Origin: Hyphomicrobiales bacterium
Lineage (GTDB): Bacteria; Pseudomonadota; Alphaproteobacteria; Rhizobiales; Rhizobiaceae
Direction: 5' to 3'
Length of the DNA stretch: 64,000 nt
Assembly (NCBI GenBank): GCA_900468625.1
Contig: UBUL01000029.1
Span: forward strand, 27,401-91,400
Shown: piece after piece, positions 51,496 through 58,948 of the stretch
How positions within the stretch are numbered: the stretch's first letter is position 1
How the letters are laid out: each line of letters opens with the position of its first letter
Made by a program: the position numbers and the translations under genes
Notes under the pieces: generated by a model
Databases searched by the model: none
Told to the model about the DNA's origin: nothing
The model's input: the letters and a program-made list of their open reading frames with translations, nothing else

Positions 51496-51948
51496 TCAAC
51501 CGGCCTGGTTCGGGGGCCAGTTCTGTGTCTTTACCTTGCTGACCCATTCGAGGAAGTCGGCAAGATCGTTCACTTCCCTGTCGGTCAAATTGAACTGAGG
51601 CATCTGCCTGCGTCCCGGAATGCCGGAAGGCTGGGCCGCCATCCAGGCGTGCAGCGCCTCGCGTGCGGCGGCGGGATCCTTATCTCCGCCCCAGCGGATC
51701 CACACATTGGAAAGTTCGGGCGCGAAGTACGCGCCTTCACCGTCTATCGTGTGGCAGTTGATGCAGGAGTTTCGCTCCCAGATCCGCTTTCCGCGGGCGA
51801 CACCGTCCGTCAGCGTCGTCTCGTCGGTCGAAACGGTGCGAATGTAGTAATGACTGTGGGCCGTCAGTCCCACGAAGATCGCGAAGAAGAAGGCGGACCC
51901 GCCATAGAAAACGTTCCGGGCCGCGGTTTTTGTCAGGCGTTCAGCCAT
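51496..51948 (-). CDS. norC: NorC, cytochrome c subunit of nitric oxide reductase
   Basis: A 150-residue membrane-anchored monoheme cytochrome. One N-terminal span (ARNVFYGGSAFFFAIFVGLTAHSHYYI), heme motif CINCH in RNSCINCHTIDGEGAYFAPELSNVW at about residue 61, and an axial Met in PGRRQMPQFNLTDREVNDL. It passes electrons from azurin or cytochrome c to NorB. Start behind AAAGGG. The box at 52046-52059 lies upstream, so norCBQD has its own promoter besides norEF. Confidence 0.96.
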   Translation of the reverse strand: MAERLTKTAARNVFYGGSAFFFAIFVGLTAHSHYYIRTVSTDETTLTDGVARGKRIWERNSCINCHTIDGEGAYFAPELSNVWIRWGGDKDPAAAREALHAWMAAQPSGIPGRRQMPQFNLTDREVNDLADFLEWVSKVKTQNWPPNQAG

Positions 51949-52045
51949 CGATCACCCTTTCATGTCATTGGCGGAACCGCCGTGACGTCGAAATTCGAGC
52001 CATGTGCTCGCGATGTCTGGATGATCGAATTCGAGGGGGAGGTCT

Positions 52046-52059
52046 TTGTTAATTCGCAA
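52046..52059. promoter_or_regulatory. NnrR-type box upstream of norC
   Basis: TTGTT-AATT-CGCAA, centred at 52052.5; expected norC transcription start near 52011, 63 bases before the ATG. Confidence 0.68.
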
Positions 52060-52144
52060 GCATGCGGGTGAATGGGGCTTATGCCTGATCGCCGATGTTT
52101 TCGTGTTCCGCGCCAGCCGGTGCAATTGAAGGATTATCGGTGTC

Positions 52145-52429
52145 TTACGACCAACCGAGAACCAGAGCCCTGGCAGACGCGAGAAGCAGAATCGTCGCCG
52201 CCCAAGCGATCAGGGCCGGCCCGATAGGAGAGGGGCTTCCGCGAAGGCCCAGAAAGTCGAGGACGACGAATCTCACCTTCGCTACGATCATCGAGGTGAT
52301 GACAACGATCAGAAGGTAGCGGGGTACGCTCGCGGAAAAATACCGTGCGGACACGAAGACGCAGGCGGTCAGAAGCACGAGCGCTGCGAAGGTTTGTGCG
52401 AGCGCGATTTCGTTCCGGCGAAACCTCAT
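52145..52429 (-). CDS. norF: NorF-like small membrane protein
   Basis: A 94-residue protein with three predicted spans (ALAQTFAALVLLTACVFVSARYF, YLLIVVITSMIVAKVRFVVLDFLGL, GPALIAWAATILLLASARALVLG). Position between norE and norC and the VKxRfvvldFmgLR-like segment fit NorF / cytochrome c oxidase subunit IV-like proteins. Start ATG 52429 overlaps the norE stop (ATGA). Its function in NO reduction is accessory and poorly defined. Confidence 0.82.
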   Translation of the reverse strand: MRFRRNEIALAQTFAALVLLTACVFVSARYFSASVPRYLLIVVITSMIVAKVRFVVLDFLGLRGSPSPIGPALIAWAATILLLASARALVLGWS

Positions 52430-52980
52430 ATCAAGTACACCACGGGAAGCATGACCAGCCAGACGATATCGACGACATGCCAGAGTGTGCAGATGAGGTG
52501 GATATTCTGCCGGTTGGGGAAAACTCCGACGATCAGCAGGATAAAGGAACCGAAGAGAACATGCGCGAGGTGGAAACCGGTAAGGAGCAGGTAAAGCTGA
52601 GTGAAGGTGTCGGTCGTGACGATAGATATCCCCTCGACGCGGTATTCGCATAACTTGATGACGACGAAGAGCAGGCCGCTTGCCGCCGCTGCGAAGAGCT
52701 GAAGACGCCTGCTTCGCGAGTTCGGTGACGCGGCCGAAGCCGCAAACCAGCCGCTTGCCAGAAGAACCATGGTGTTAAGTACGGGTATATCCTGATGCAG
52801 CTGCGCCCTTCCGGCGGCGAAGTCGGCGGGATGCATCCACCCTGCGGCAATGAATGCACAGAGAAGCGCACCGAATGCCGCAAGCTCGCTCCAGGCGAGT
52901 ATCCAGACGAGTAAGTCTCCGTCTTCGGATCCGCCAATGTCCGTGACGTCCCGTGATGAGGTGGTCGTAGTCGTGTTCAT
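52426..52980 (-). CDS. norE: NorE, cytochrome c oxidase subunit III-like protein
   Basis: A 184-residue membrane protein of the COX3 family with five spans: LLVWILAWSELAAFGALLCAFIAAGWMHP, NTMVLLASGWFAASAA, LFAAAASGLLFVVIKLCEY, TQLYLLLTGFHLAHVLFGSFILLIV, and WHVVDIVWLVMLPVVYLI. The FH.AHVLFG and WH.VD..W motifs are typical. Start ATG 52980 has no ribosome site, and the box at 53015-53028 predicts transcription to begin exactly there. It is coupled to norF. Confidence 0.9.
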   Translation of the reverse strand: MNTTTTTSSRDVTDIGGSEDGDLLVWILAWSELAAFGALLCAFIAAGWMHPADFAAGRAQLHQDIPVLNTMVLLASGWFAASAASPNSRSRRLQLFAAAASGLLFVVIKLCEYRVEGISIVTTDTFTQLYLLLTGFHLAHVLFGSFILLIVGVFPNRQNIHLICTLWHVVDIVWLVMLPVVYLI

Positions 52981-53014
52981 ACGCGAGCAGTAAGCGCATC
53001 GATCGCTTGCTTCG

Positions 53015-53028
53015 TTGCGTTCCCGCAA
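53015..53028. promoter_or_regulatory. NnrR-type box upstream of norE
   Basis: Perfect palindrome TTGCG-TTCC-CGCAA, centred at 53021.5, that is 41.5 bp from the first base of the norE start codon. Confidence 0.78.
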
Positions 53029-53109
53029 AGATCGATGGCGTCGCAATCATCGGACACTTTGAGCATTGTATGAGCTGGCCGCGGATTGAATGGAAAAACT
53101 CCGAGCTGT

Positions 53110-53123
53110 TTGACCGACCGCAA
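53110..53123. promoter_or_regulatory. NnrR-type box upstream of the 53170 operon
   Basis: TTGAC-CGAC-CGCAA, centred at 53116.5; predicts a start near 53158, 12 bases before the ATG and just before GGAG. Confidence 0.7.
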
Positions 53124-53169
53124 TGAGCTAAGTGTCCGGTCCGCTATGATTGCCATCATAGGAGATCAA

Positions 53170-53325
53170 ATGACCGACGCACAGATTGGACTTTCGATAG
53201 CGACCCCGGTGATCGTTTTCTTTGCGCTCGCTCTTTACCGTATGGGTGTTCTGCAAAGGACAGGTGTTCTCTCTGCCGTCCTGGCCGCCGTGGCCATTGC
53301 TGCCAGCCTCTACATGCAGAGGTAG
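53170..53325 (+). CDS. small uncharacterised membrane protein
   Basis: A 51-residue protein (MTDAQIGLSIATPVIVFFALALYRMGVLQ...) with two hydrophobic segments, residues 5-22 and 31-48, joined by a short basic loop. GGAG precedes the ATG and an NnrR-type box lies 47 bp upstream. It is followed 5 bp later by the hemerythrin-like gene. No known family is recognised. It may be a small subunit or regulator of a membrane complex of NO metabolism; this is inference. Confidence 0.7.
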   Translation: MTDAQIGLSIATPVIVFFALALYRMGVLQRTGVLSAVLAAVAIAASLYMQR

Positions 53326-53330
53326 CAATC

Positions 53331-53819
53331 ATGAAAGAGATGGTCGACGACTTTCGGGAGCTCGAAGGCTGCTATTGCCGGCTCCTCTCCTGGTGCGATC
53401 TGCTGGAAGCGATTGCGGACTTCCTGCCATGCCGCGTCGATCACAGGCTCTGCGATACGATCGCGGACGGCCTTCCGCCGCTGCTGGCTTCCACGCATGA
53501 ATTAGAGGTGCGTGTCGTCTCCCCTTATCTGAGCTTTATCATGACGAGCAGGGAATTGGCTGATGCCGAGGAGCATCGAAGAACGAGCCGGCAGTTCGAC
53601 CGCAACGCCGCACAGGAGGTCGCACACGTACTTGCCGCCTTGAAGGCGGACAGGTGTCCCTTGCCTTCGGACGCTGTCGGATATCTGCTTCGGTCGTTCG
53701 TCGCGCCCATGCGCCAGCATATCCGTACCGAGCGGGAGATTGTCGGACAGATTCGAAAGGCGCTGGAGAGCCTGGCTCCCCCTTCCGTAACGACGAATGC
53801 CGGTACAGAAGCGGCGTAG
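53331..53819 (+). CDS. hemerythrin-like protein
   Basis: A 162-residue, mostly helical protein. His/Glu pairs at helix-like positions (LLASTHELEVRVVSPYL, ADAEEHRRTSRQFD, APMRQHIRTEREIV) resemble the HxxxE and H..E..H pattern of a hemerythrin di-iron four-helix bundle, though the match is incomplete. The N-terminal helix has three cysteines (GCYCRLLSWC). It shares an operon with the 51-residue membrane protein under an NnrR-type box, so binding or sensing of NO or O2 is plausible. The family call is tentative. Confidence 0.6.
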   Translation: MKEMVDDFRELEGCYCRLLSWCDLLEAIADFLPCRVDHRLCDTIADGLPPLLASTHELEVRVVSPYLSFIMTSRELADAEEHRRTSRQFDRNAAQEVAHVLAALKADRCPLPSDAVGYLLRSFVAPMRQHIRTEREIVGQIRKALESLAPPSVTTNAGTEAA

Positions 53820-54015
53820 TGTTTGGAGGCTTGTGTTGACGCCGCCGTCGGCGATCGTCTCCCAGCTCAGCCATCCCGCGGCTTGAAAATGGTGGTCATT
53901 CCCTCACCTGCTGCCTGCTCGCTGTTCCAAAGCCGGTGTGACGGCTGAGCAATCCACTCAAAGCATTCGGCGCGCCTCAGGACGAGCAGGACCGTGTCGC
54001 ATGGAGCGGGTCGGG

Positions 54016-54059
54016 CCGGATGATTTTAGGCCTATCCGGCCCAAAATCTGAATCCGCTC
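54016..54059 (+). repeat. rhizobial-type intergenic element, copy 2
   Basis: CCGGATGATTTTAGGCC, loop, then GGCCCAAAATCTGAATCC. The arms GATTTTAGGCC and GGCCCAAAATC (54022-54048) pair with one mismatch. Same element as 42911-42952 but inverted. Confidence 0.62.
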
Positions 54060-54156
54060 TCAGAATCAAAGATGTAGAGCATGATGTCGTCCGAAATCCC
54101 CTCACGCTTTTCGGCATCGCGCTCCAGCTGCATTCCTTCCTGTTTTCCCGAGAAGC

Positions 54157-54170
54157 TTGATGAACATCAA
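54157..54170. promoter_or_regulatory. FNR/FixK-type box upstream of pseudoazurin
   Basis: Perfect TTGAT-GAAC-ATCAA; predicts transcription from about 54205, 37 bases before the ATG. Confidence 0.82.
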
Positions 54171-54241
54171 AGAGAGGGCCCGGCCTATACCCTACACATG
54201 TCCTCGAGGCCAAAGAGGCCGGTAGGATAGGAGACTTCCAA

Positions 54242-54685
54242 ATGCATTTGAAATTCGGCCTTTTTGCAGCCACGGCGGCATTGATGGTTTCAGCAGCGCC
54301 GCTGATGGCGGCTGACCATCAAATCCAGCTGCTTAACAAAGGCAGTGATGGTGTCATGGTGTTCGAACCGGGCTTTGTGAAAATCGCGCCTGGCGATACC
54401 GTGACTTTTGTGCCGACCGACAAAAGCCATAACGTCGAGACGTTTAAGGGGCTTATTCCGGACGGCGCGCCGGAATTCAAATCCAAGCCGAGCGAGCAGT
54501 ATCAGCAGAAGTTCGATATTGCCGGCGATTACGTTGTGAAGTGCACGCCGCATGCTGGTATGGGCATGGTCGCTTTGATTCAGGTCGGGGACAATCCAGC
54601 CAATCTTCAAGCCGTTAAGACCGCTCAGCTTCCGCCGATGGTGCGCAAGCGGCTCGATGCGGACCTCGCCAAGGCTGCCCAGTGA
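54242..54685 (+). CDS. pseudoazurin, blue copper electron carrier
   Basis: A 147-residue periplasmic cupredoxin with a signal peptide to about residue 23 (FAATAALMVSAAPLMA). Copper ligands: first His in KSHNVETFKG and Cys-His-Met in VVKCTPHAGMGMVALIQVGD. The mature part begins ADHQIQLLNKGSDGVMVFEPGFVKIAPGDTVTFVPTD, typical of pseudoazurin. It donates electrons to NirK and to NorC or to N2O reductase in denitrifiers. Start behind TAGGAGACTTCC. It lies between the nor genes and the cbb3 oxidase with its own FNR-type promoter. Confidence 0.95.
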   Translation: MHLKFGLFAATAALMVSAAPLMAADHQIQLLNKGSDGVMVFEPGFVKIAPGDTVTFVPTDKSHNVETFKGLIPDGAPEFKSKPSEQYQQKFDIAGDYVVKCTPHAGMGMVALIQVGDNPANLQAVKTAQLPPMVRKRLDADLAKAAQ

Positions 54686-54818
54686 CGAACTCGCATGAGG
54701 CCGTGCGCAACGATAGCGCCGGCCCATCGCGGACACAGCAATGACCAAAACCCGGTTCCCATGCGGGATAATCGCTCATATGGATGCCGAACCAAAGGCG
54801 GTCGGCGGCTTTAAGGCC

Positions 54819-54860
54819 TTTCCAGGAAAAGTGCGTGGCGGTTTTTCGTCCTGAATGCGT
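54819..54860. repeat. rhizobial intergenic repeat after pseudoazurin
   Basis: TTTCCAGGAAAAGTGCGTGG followed by CGGTTTTTCGTCCTGAATGCG. The CCAGGAAAAGTG ... TTTTCGTCC blocks match the repeat after hemN (47281-47326). Confidence 0.55.
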
Positions 54861-54918
54861 TGGGAAATATGAAGATAGAGCGTTTCGCGCTTCGGAGAAC
54901 GCGGAAATGCTCTGGTGA

Positions 54919-54948
54919 ACCGGTGAGGGCGGACGGGGAGCCTCACCG
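54919..54948. other. inverted repeat
   Basis: CCGGTGAGG and CCTCACCGG separated by 12 bases; a possible transcription end after pseudoazurin. Confidence 0.4.
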
Positions 54949-55214
54949 GGGAGGATGGTGTCGGTCGAAGAGGTGCGGCCGACACCTCCGACTCCGCCTT
55001 ATCGTGCACATGAGCCGGCATTGCACTCTTCGCACGTGAGTGGACGTTACTTCCATGACAGGTTTTCGGAAATCACCGGCATTGCCGGGCAGCCGCGTCC
55101 ACCGTTGAAAGCCGGCGCGTTAAACAACCGCGCACGTCGCGCCGGAATAAGCATGCCGCGCGAAAGATGCGAATGCGAACAGATCCAGGTATCCAGACGC
55201 CAATTCCCGCCTCG

Positions 55215-55228
55215 TTGATCTAAATCAA
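55215..55228. promoter_or_regulatory. FNR/FixK-type box upstream of fixNOQP
   Basis: Perfect TTGAT-CTAA-ATCAA, the classical FixK site; predicts a start near 55263, 55 bases before the fixN ATG. Confidence 0.87.
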
Positions 55229-55317
55229 GGAGCGACGCCCCTCTCCGTGACAGTCCTTCGATGGAAGTGCGGGGAAAGCCGGCCGCTATACGGTCGCCTG
55301 CGCACGGGGGATGATAC

Positions 55318-56940
55318 ATGAACTACACTGTCGAGACGATGGCGGTTGCCATCGCAGCGTTCGCAGCTCTGGTGATGGCCGGTTTGGCACACGACCATCT
55401 GTTCGCCGTCCATATGGGCATAATATGTTTCTGTCTGGTGGTGGGAACCGTCCTGCTCTTGCGGAGAGTAAACTTCTCACCGGCGAGCCGGGCACCAAAT
55501 GTCAACGCATCCGGATATTTCGATGAAGTCATTCGCTATGGCCTGATCGCTACGGTCTTCTGGGGGGTCGTCGGCTTTCTGGTGGGTCTGGTGATCGCAT
55601 TGCAATTGGCTTTTCCCGACCTGAATTTCGCGCCATATCTGAATTTCGGAAGGCTGCGCCCGGTTCACACGTCAGCGGTAATCTTCGCATTTGGCGGCAA
55701 TGGTCTTATCATGACGTCATTTTATGTCGTCCAGCGCACCTGCCGCGCGCGCCTGTTCGGAGGCAGCCTGCCCTGGTTCGTATTCTGGGGCTATCAGCTC
55801 TTCATCATCATGGCGGCGAGCGGCTACGTACTCGGAATCACCCAGGCGCGTGAATATGCGGAGCCGGAATGGTACGAAGATATCTGGCTGACGGTCGTGT
55901 GGGTCGCTTATCTGATTGTGTTTCTCGGCACAATTCTGAGGCGCAAGGAGCCGCATATCTACGTTGCCAACTGGTTCTACCTAAGCTTCATCGTTACGAT
56001 CGCAATACTCCATGTGGTCAACAACCTCGCGGTACCCGTTTCGTTCTTCGGCAGCAAAAGCTACTCCGTCTTCTCCGGTGTTCAGGATGCACTGACCCAG
56101 TGGTGGTACGGGCATAACGCTGTCGGCTTCTTTTTGACCGCCGGCTTCCTGGGGATGATGTACTATTTCGTCCCGAAGCAGGCCAATCGCCCGGTCTATT
56201 CGTATCGGCTGTCGATCATCCATTTCTGGGCTCTGATCTTCATGTACATTTGGGCCGGTCCGCATCATCTGCACTATACTGCATTGCCGGATTGGGCGCA
56301 GACCCTTGGCATGGTGTTTTCGGTGATGCTGTGGATGCCTTCGTGGGGCGGCATGATCAACGGTCTCATGACCTTGTCCGGCGCCTGGGACAAGATTCGC
56401 ACCGATCCGATCATCCGCATGATGGTTGTGGCTTTGGCATTCTACGGCATGTCGACCTTCGAAGGCCCGATGATGTCGGTCAAGACGGTGAATTCACTCA
56501 GTCACTATACCGAGTGGACGATTGGCCACGTGCATTCCGGTGCGCTTGGATGGGTCGGCATGATTACTTTCGGCGCAATATACTATCTTACACCCAAGCT
56601 GTGGGGACGTGAGCGCCTCTATAGTCTGCGGATGGTCAATTGGCACTTCTGGTTGGCCACTCTGGGCATCGTAATTTATGCCGCCGTTCTATGGGTGGCG
56701 GGAATCCAGCAGGGCTTGATGTGGCGCGAATATAACGCCCAGGGCTTCCTCGTCTACTCGTTCGCGGAAACCGTGGCTGCCATGCTCCCCTATTACGTCC
56801 TTCGTGCCGTCGGCGGCGGTCTGTACCTGGCCGGTGGCGTCGTAATGGCATGGAACGTCTACATGACAATCCGCGGCGAAGTCAGAACCGAGGCCGCTCT
56901 TCCGACCTCTTATGTGCCCCAGGCACAACCTGCCGAGTGA
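55318..56940 (+). CDS. fixN: cbb3 cytochrome oxidase subunit I (FixN/CcoN)
   Basis: A 540-residue catalytic subunit of the high-affinity cbb3 oxidase, with 12 or more spans. Heme and CuB ligands lie in FGRLRPVHTSAVIFAFGGNGLI, QWWYGHNAVGFFLTAGFLGMMYYFVPKQA, AGPHHLHYTALPDWAQ and THIS-type helix EWTIGHVHSGALGWVGMITFGAIYYL. It reduces O2 at very low concentration using electrons from cytochrome c via FixO and FixP. First gene of fixNOQP behind a FixK-type box; rhizobia often carry more than one copy of the operon. Confidence 0.96.
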   Translation: MNYTVETMAVAIAAFAALVMAGLAHDHLFAVHMGIICFCLVVGTVLLLRRVNFSPASRAPNVNASGYFDEVIRYGLIATVFWGVVGFLVGLVIALQLAFPDLNFAPYLNFGRLRPVHTSAVIFAFGGNGLIMTSFYVVQRTCRARLFGGSLPWFVFWGYQLFIIMAASGYVLGITQAREYAEPEWYEDIWLTVVWVAYLIVFLGTILRRKEPHIYVANWFYLSFIVTIAILHVVNNLAVPVSFFGSKSYSVFSGVQDALTQWWYGHNAVGFFLTAGFLGMMYYFVPKQANRPVYSYRLSIIHFWALIFMYIWAGPHHLHYTALPDWAQTLGMVFSVMLWMPSWGGMINGLMTLSGAWDKIRTDPIIRMMVVALAFYGMSTFEGPMMSVKTVNSLSHYTEWTIGHVHSGALGWVGMITFGAIYYLTPKLWGRERLYSLRMVNWHFWLATLGIVIYAAVLWVAGIQQGLMWREYNAQGFLVYSFAETVAAMLPYYVLRAVGGGLYLAGGVVMAWNVYMTIRGEVRTEAALPTSYVPQAQPAE

Positions 56941-56948
56941 GGTGAAAG

Positions 56949-57683
56949 ATGGTTTCCATATTGGACAAACACCAGATTCTCGAGAAGAACGCGACGCTTC
57001 TGCTGCTTGGGTCGCTGCTCGTGGTCAGCATCGGCGGCATTGTCGAGATCGCCCCATTGTTCTACCTCCAGAACACCATCGAAAGGGTGGAGGGGATGCG
57101 TCCCTATACTCCACTCGAGCTGGCCGGGCGCAACATTTACGTCCGCGAGGGATGCTATCTGTGTCACAGCCAGATGATCAGGCCGTTCCGCGACGAGGTC
57201 GAGCGTTACGGGCATTACTCCCTCGCGGCTGAATCGATGTACGACCACCCGTTCCAGTGGGGATCGAAGCGCACCGGTCCGGATCTGGCACGTGTCGGCG
57301 GCCGTTATTCCAATGAGTGGCATGTCCAGCACCTATCCAATCCCAGGGCCGTCGTTCCGGAATCGATCATGCCGACCTACGCTTTCCTCAAGGATCGTGA
57401 CGTGACGGTGAAGGATATCGGCATGGACTTGAAAGCCAACGAAGATGTCGGCGTGCCGTATACCGACGATATGCTTGCCAACGCCGAAGCGGACATGAGA
57501 GCTCAAGCCGATCCGGGCGCAGATACGACCGCGCTCCTCAAGCGCTATCCGAAGGCGAAGGTCGGCGACTTCGACGGCAACCCAACGAGGCTCACCGAGA
57601 TGGATGCTCTTGTCGCCTATCTGCAAATGCTCGGCACGCTGGTCGACTTCTCGACCTACGACGATGCCACCGGTTATCGATGA
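56949..57683 (+). CDS. fixO: cbb3 oxidase monoheme subunit (FixO/CcoO)
   Basis: A 244-residue membrane-anchored monoheme cytochrome c. N-terminal anchor (TLLLLGSLLVVSIGGIVEIAPLF), the heme motif CYLCH in YVREGCYLCHSQMIRPFRDEVERYGHYSLAAESMYDHPFQWGSKRTGPDLARVGGRYS, and axial Met in PESIMPTYAFL. Starts 8 bp after fixN behind GAGGTGAAAG. It connects FixP to the oxidase core. Confidence 0.96.
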   Translation: MVSILDKHQILEKNATLLLLGSLLVVSIGGIVEIAPLFYLQNTIERVEGMRPYTPLELAGRNIYVREGCYLCHSQMIRPFRDEVERYGHYSLAAESMYDHPFQWGSKRTGPDLARVGGRYSNEWHVQHLSNPRAVVPESIMPTYAFLKDRDVTVKDIGMDLKANEDVGVPYTDDMLANAEADMRAQADPGADTTALLKRYPKAKVGDFDGNPTRLTEMDALVAYLQMLGTLVDFSTYDDATGYR

Positions 57684-57692
57684 GGCGGATCA

Positions 57693-57845
57693 ATGGATAC
57701 CTACAATGCAATGCGGCATTTCGCTGACAGTTGGGGCCTCCTGGCGATGAGCGCCTTCTTTGTGGGCGCGATCTTGGTCGCGATAAGGCCTGGTAGCAGA
57801 AAGGCCGCGGAAGACGCCGCCAAGATACCTTTGAAGGATGATTGA
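57693..57845 (+). CDS. fixQ: cbb3 oxidase small subunit (FixQ/CcoQ)
   Basis: A 50-residue single-span protein: DTYNAMRHFADSWGLLAMSAFFVGAILVAIRPGSRKAAEDAAKIPLKDD, the standard CcoQ layout (short periplasmic start, one helix, basic cytoplasmic tail with a KKx..A pattern). It stabilises the oxidase. It lies between fixO and fixP and ends one base before the preferred fixP start. Confidence 0.93.
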   Translation: MDTYNAMRHFADSWGLLAMSAFFVGAILVAIRPGSRKAAEDAAKIPLKDD

Positions 57846-57846
57846 A

Positions 57847-58710
57847 ATGGCGGAAAAGCACGTCGACGAATTGAGCGGGGTCGATACCACCGGGCACGAA
57901 TGGGACGGCATCCGCGAACTCAACAATCCGATGCCAAGATGGTGGGTGTGGACATTTTGCGTCACCATTGCCTGGGCTGTTGGATACGCCTTCCTCTATC
58001 CATCGATACCGATGGTTACTTCTGCCACGCGAGGCTACCTGAACTTCTCAAGCCGAGCCGCGCTGCAGCAGGATTTGGAGCAATCCAAGACGGCGCAAAT
58101 GAAATTCCGTGACATGATAGCGGCAAAAACGGTCCAGGAAATCGATGCCGATCCCGCGCTTCGTGAATTCGCGATCGTCGGTGGGGCGTCTGCGTTCAAG
58201 GTTAATTGTGCACCTTGTCACGGCTCCGGTGCAAGCGGAGGGCCGGGTTTTCCCAACCTCAACGACGACGACTGGCTCTGGGGGGGCGATCTCGACTCGA
58301 TCCAGAAGACGATTTCCCATGGCATCCGCTTCGATGCCGATCCCGATACGCACGTGTCGGAGATGCCGGCTTTCGGCGACGTACTCGACCGCAACCAGAT
58401 CCGAGACGTTGCCGTCTATGTCTGGAGCCTGACGAATGCTCCATCGGACCCGGCACTTGTGCCGGCAGGCAAGCGGATATTCATCGACAACTGTGCCGCC
58501 TGCCACGGAGAGGACGCCAAGGGCAAGCTGGAAGTCGGCGCCCCAAATCTTGCCGACGCCATCTGGCTCAAGGGCGCGGGTGAAGATGCGATCATTCGTC
58601 AGGTTACCGCGCCGAAGCATGGCGTGATGCCTGCCTGGTCAGGCCGATTGGGTGATACGACCGTGAAAGAACTGACCGTATTTGTCCATTCGCTTGGTGG
58701 TGGCAAGTAG
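57847..58710 (+). CDS. fixP: cbb3 oxidase diheme subunit (FixP/CcoP)
   Basis: A 287-residue membrane protein with two c-type heme sites, CAPCH in FKVNCAPCHGSGASGGPGFPNLNDDDWLWGG and CAACH in IFIDNCAACHGEDAKGKLEVGAPNLAD. The N-terminus MAEKHVDELSG...TTGHEWDGIRELNNPMPRWW matches FixP of rhizobia, which selects ATG 57847 (AAGG nine bases before) over 57838. One or two spans at about residues 32-55. Electron entry subunit of the oxidase. Confidence 0.96.
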   Translation: MAEKHVDELSGVDTTGHEWDGIRELNNPMPRWWVWTFCVTIAWAVGYAFLYPSIPMVTSATRGYLNFSSRAALQQDLEQSKTAQMKFRDMIAAKTVQEIDADPALREFAIVGGASAFKVNCAPCHGSGASGGPGFPNLNDDDWLWGGDLDSIQKTISHGIRFDADPDTHVSEMPAFGDVLDRNQIRDVAVYVWSLTNAPSDPALVPAGKRIFIDNCAACHGEDAKGKLEVGAPNLADAIWLKGAGEDAIIRQVTAPKHGVMPAWSGRLGDTTVKELTVFVHSLGGGK

Positions 58711-58882
58711 AAGGAAGGCGGTGAAAAATCATGGGCGCGGTCCGCTTTGTGGAGCTTTGCAGCCCCACGCGCCGGTGCGCCCAAGCGTTTTCATTCATGC
58801 CGGCGCCGCTGCGTCCGGCCCGTCCCCGACGGCGACGACAGCCTCCGTCCCTTGACGCTGCATTCTTCTGTCAGCCGGCCGG

Positions 58883-58896
58883 TTGACCTGAATCAA
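58883..58896. promoter_or_regulatory. FNR/FixK-type box upstream of fixGHIS
   Basis: TTGAC-CTGA-ATCAA, centred at 58889.5; predicts a start near 58931, 18 bases before the fixG ATG. Confidence 0.8.
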
Positions 58897-58948
58897 CGAT
58901 CGATGAGCCGGAAATTGACAAGATTGGGAAAGAAATCGGATACCTCCC

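Larger units (their letters stand above)
53820..54241. other. gap upstream of the pseudoazurin gene
   Basis: 422 bp with an intergenic repeat (54016-54059) and the FNR-type box of the azurin gene (54157-54170). No supported gene. Confidence 0.55.
54686..55317. other. gap between pseudoazurin and fixN
   Basis: 632 bp. It holds an intergenic repeat (54819-54860), a hairpin with 9-bp arms CCGGTGAGG/CCTCACCGG (54919-54948), and the fixN box (55215-55228). The open frame at 54955-55218 has low-complexity, non-conserved-looking residues and is not taken as a gene. Confidence 0.55.

Noticed and set aside
54955..55218. 87-residue plus-strand frame before fixN
   Set aside because: Low-complexity start, no ribosome site, and it covers the fixN regulatory region.
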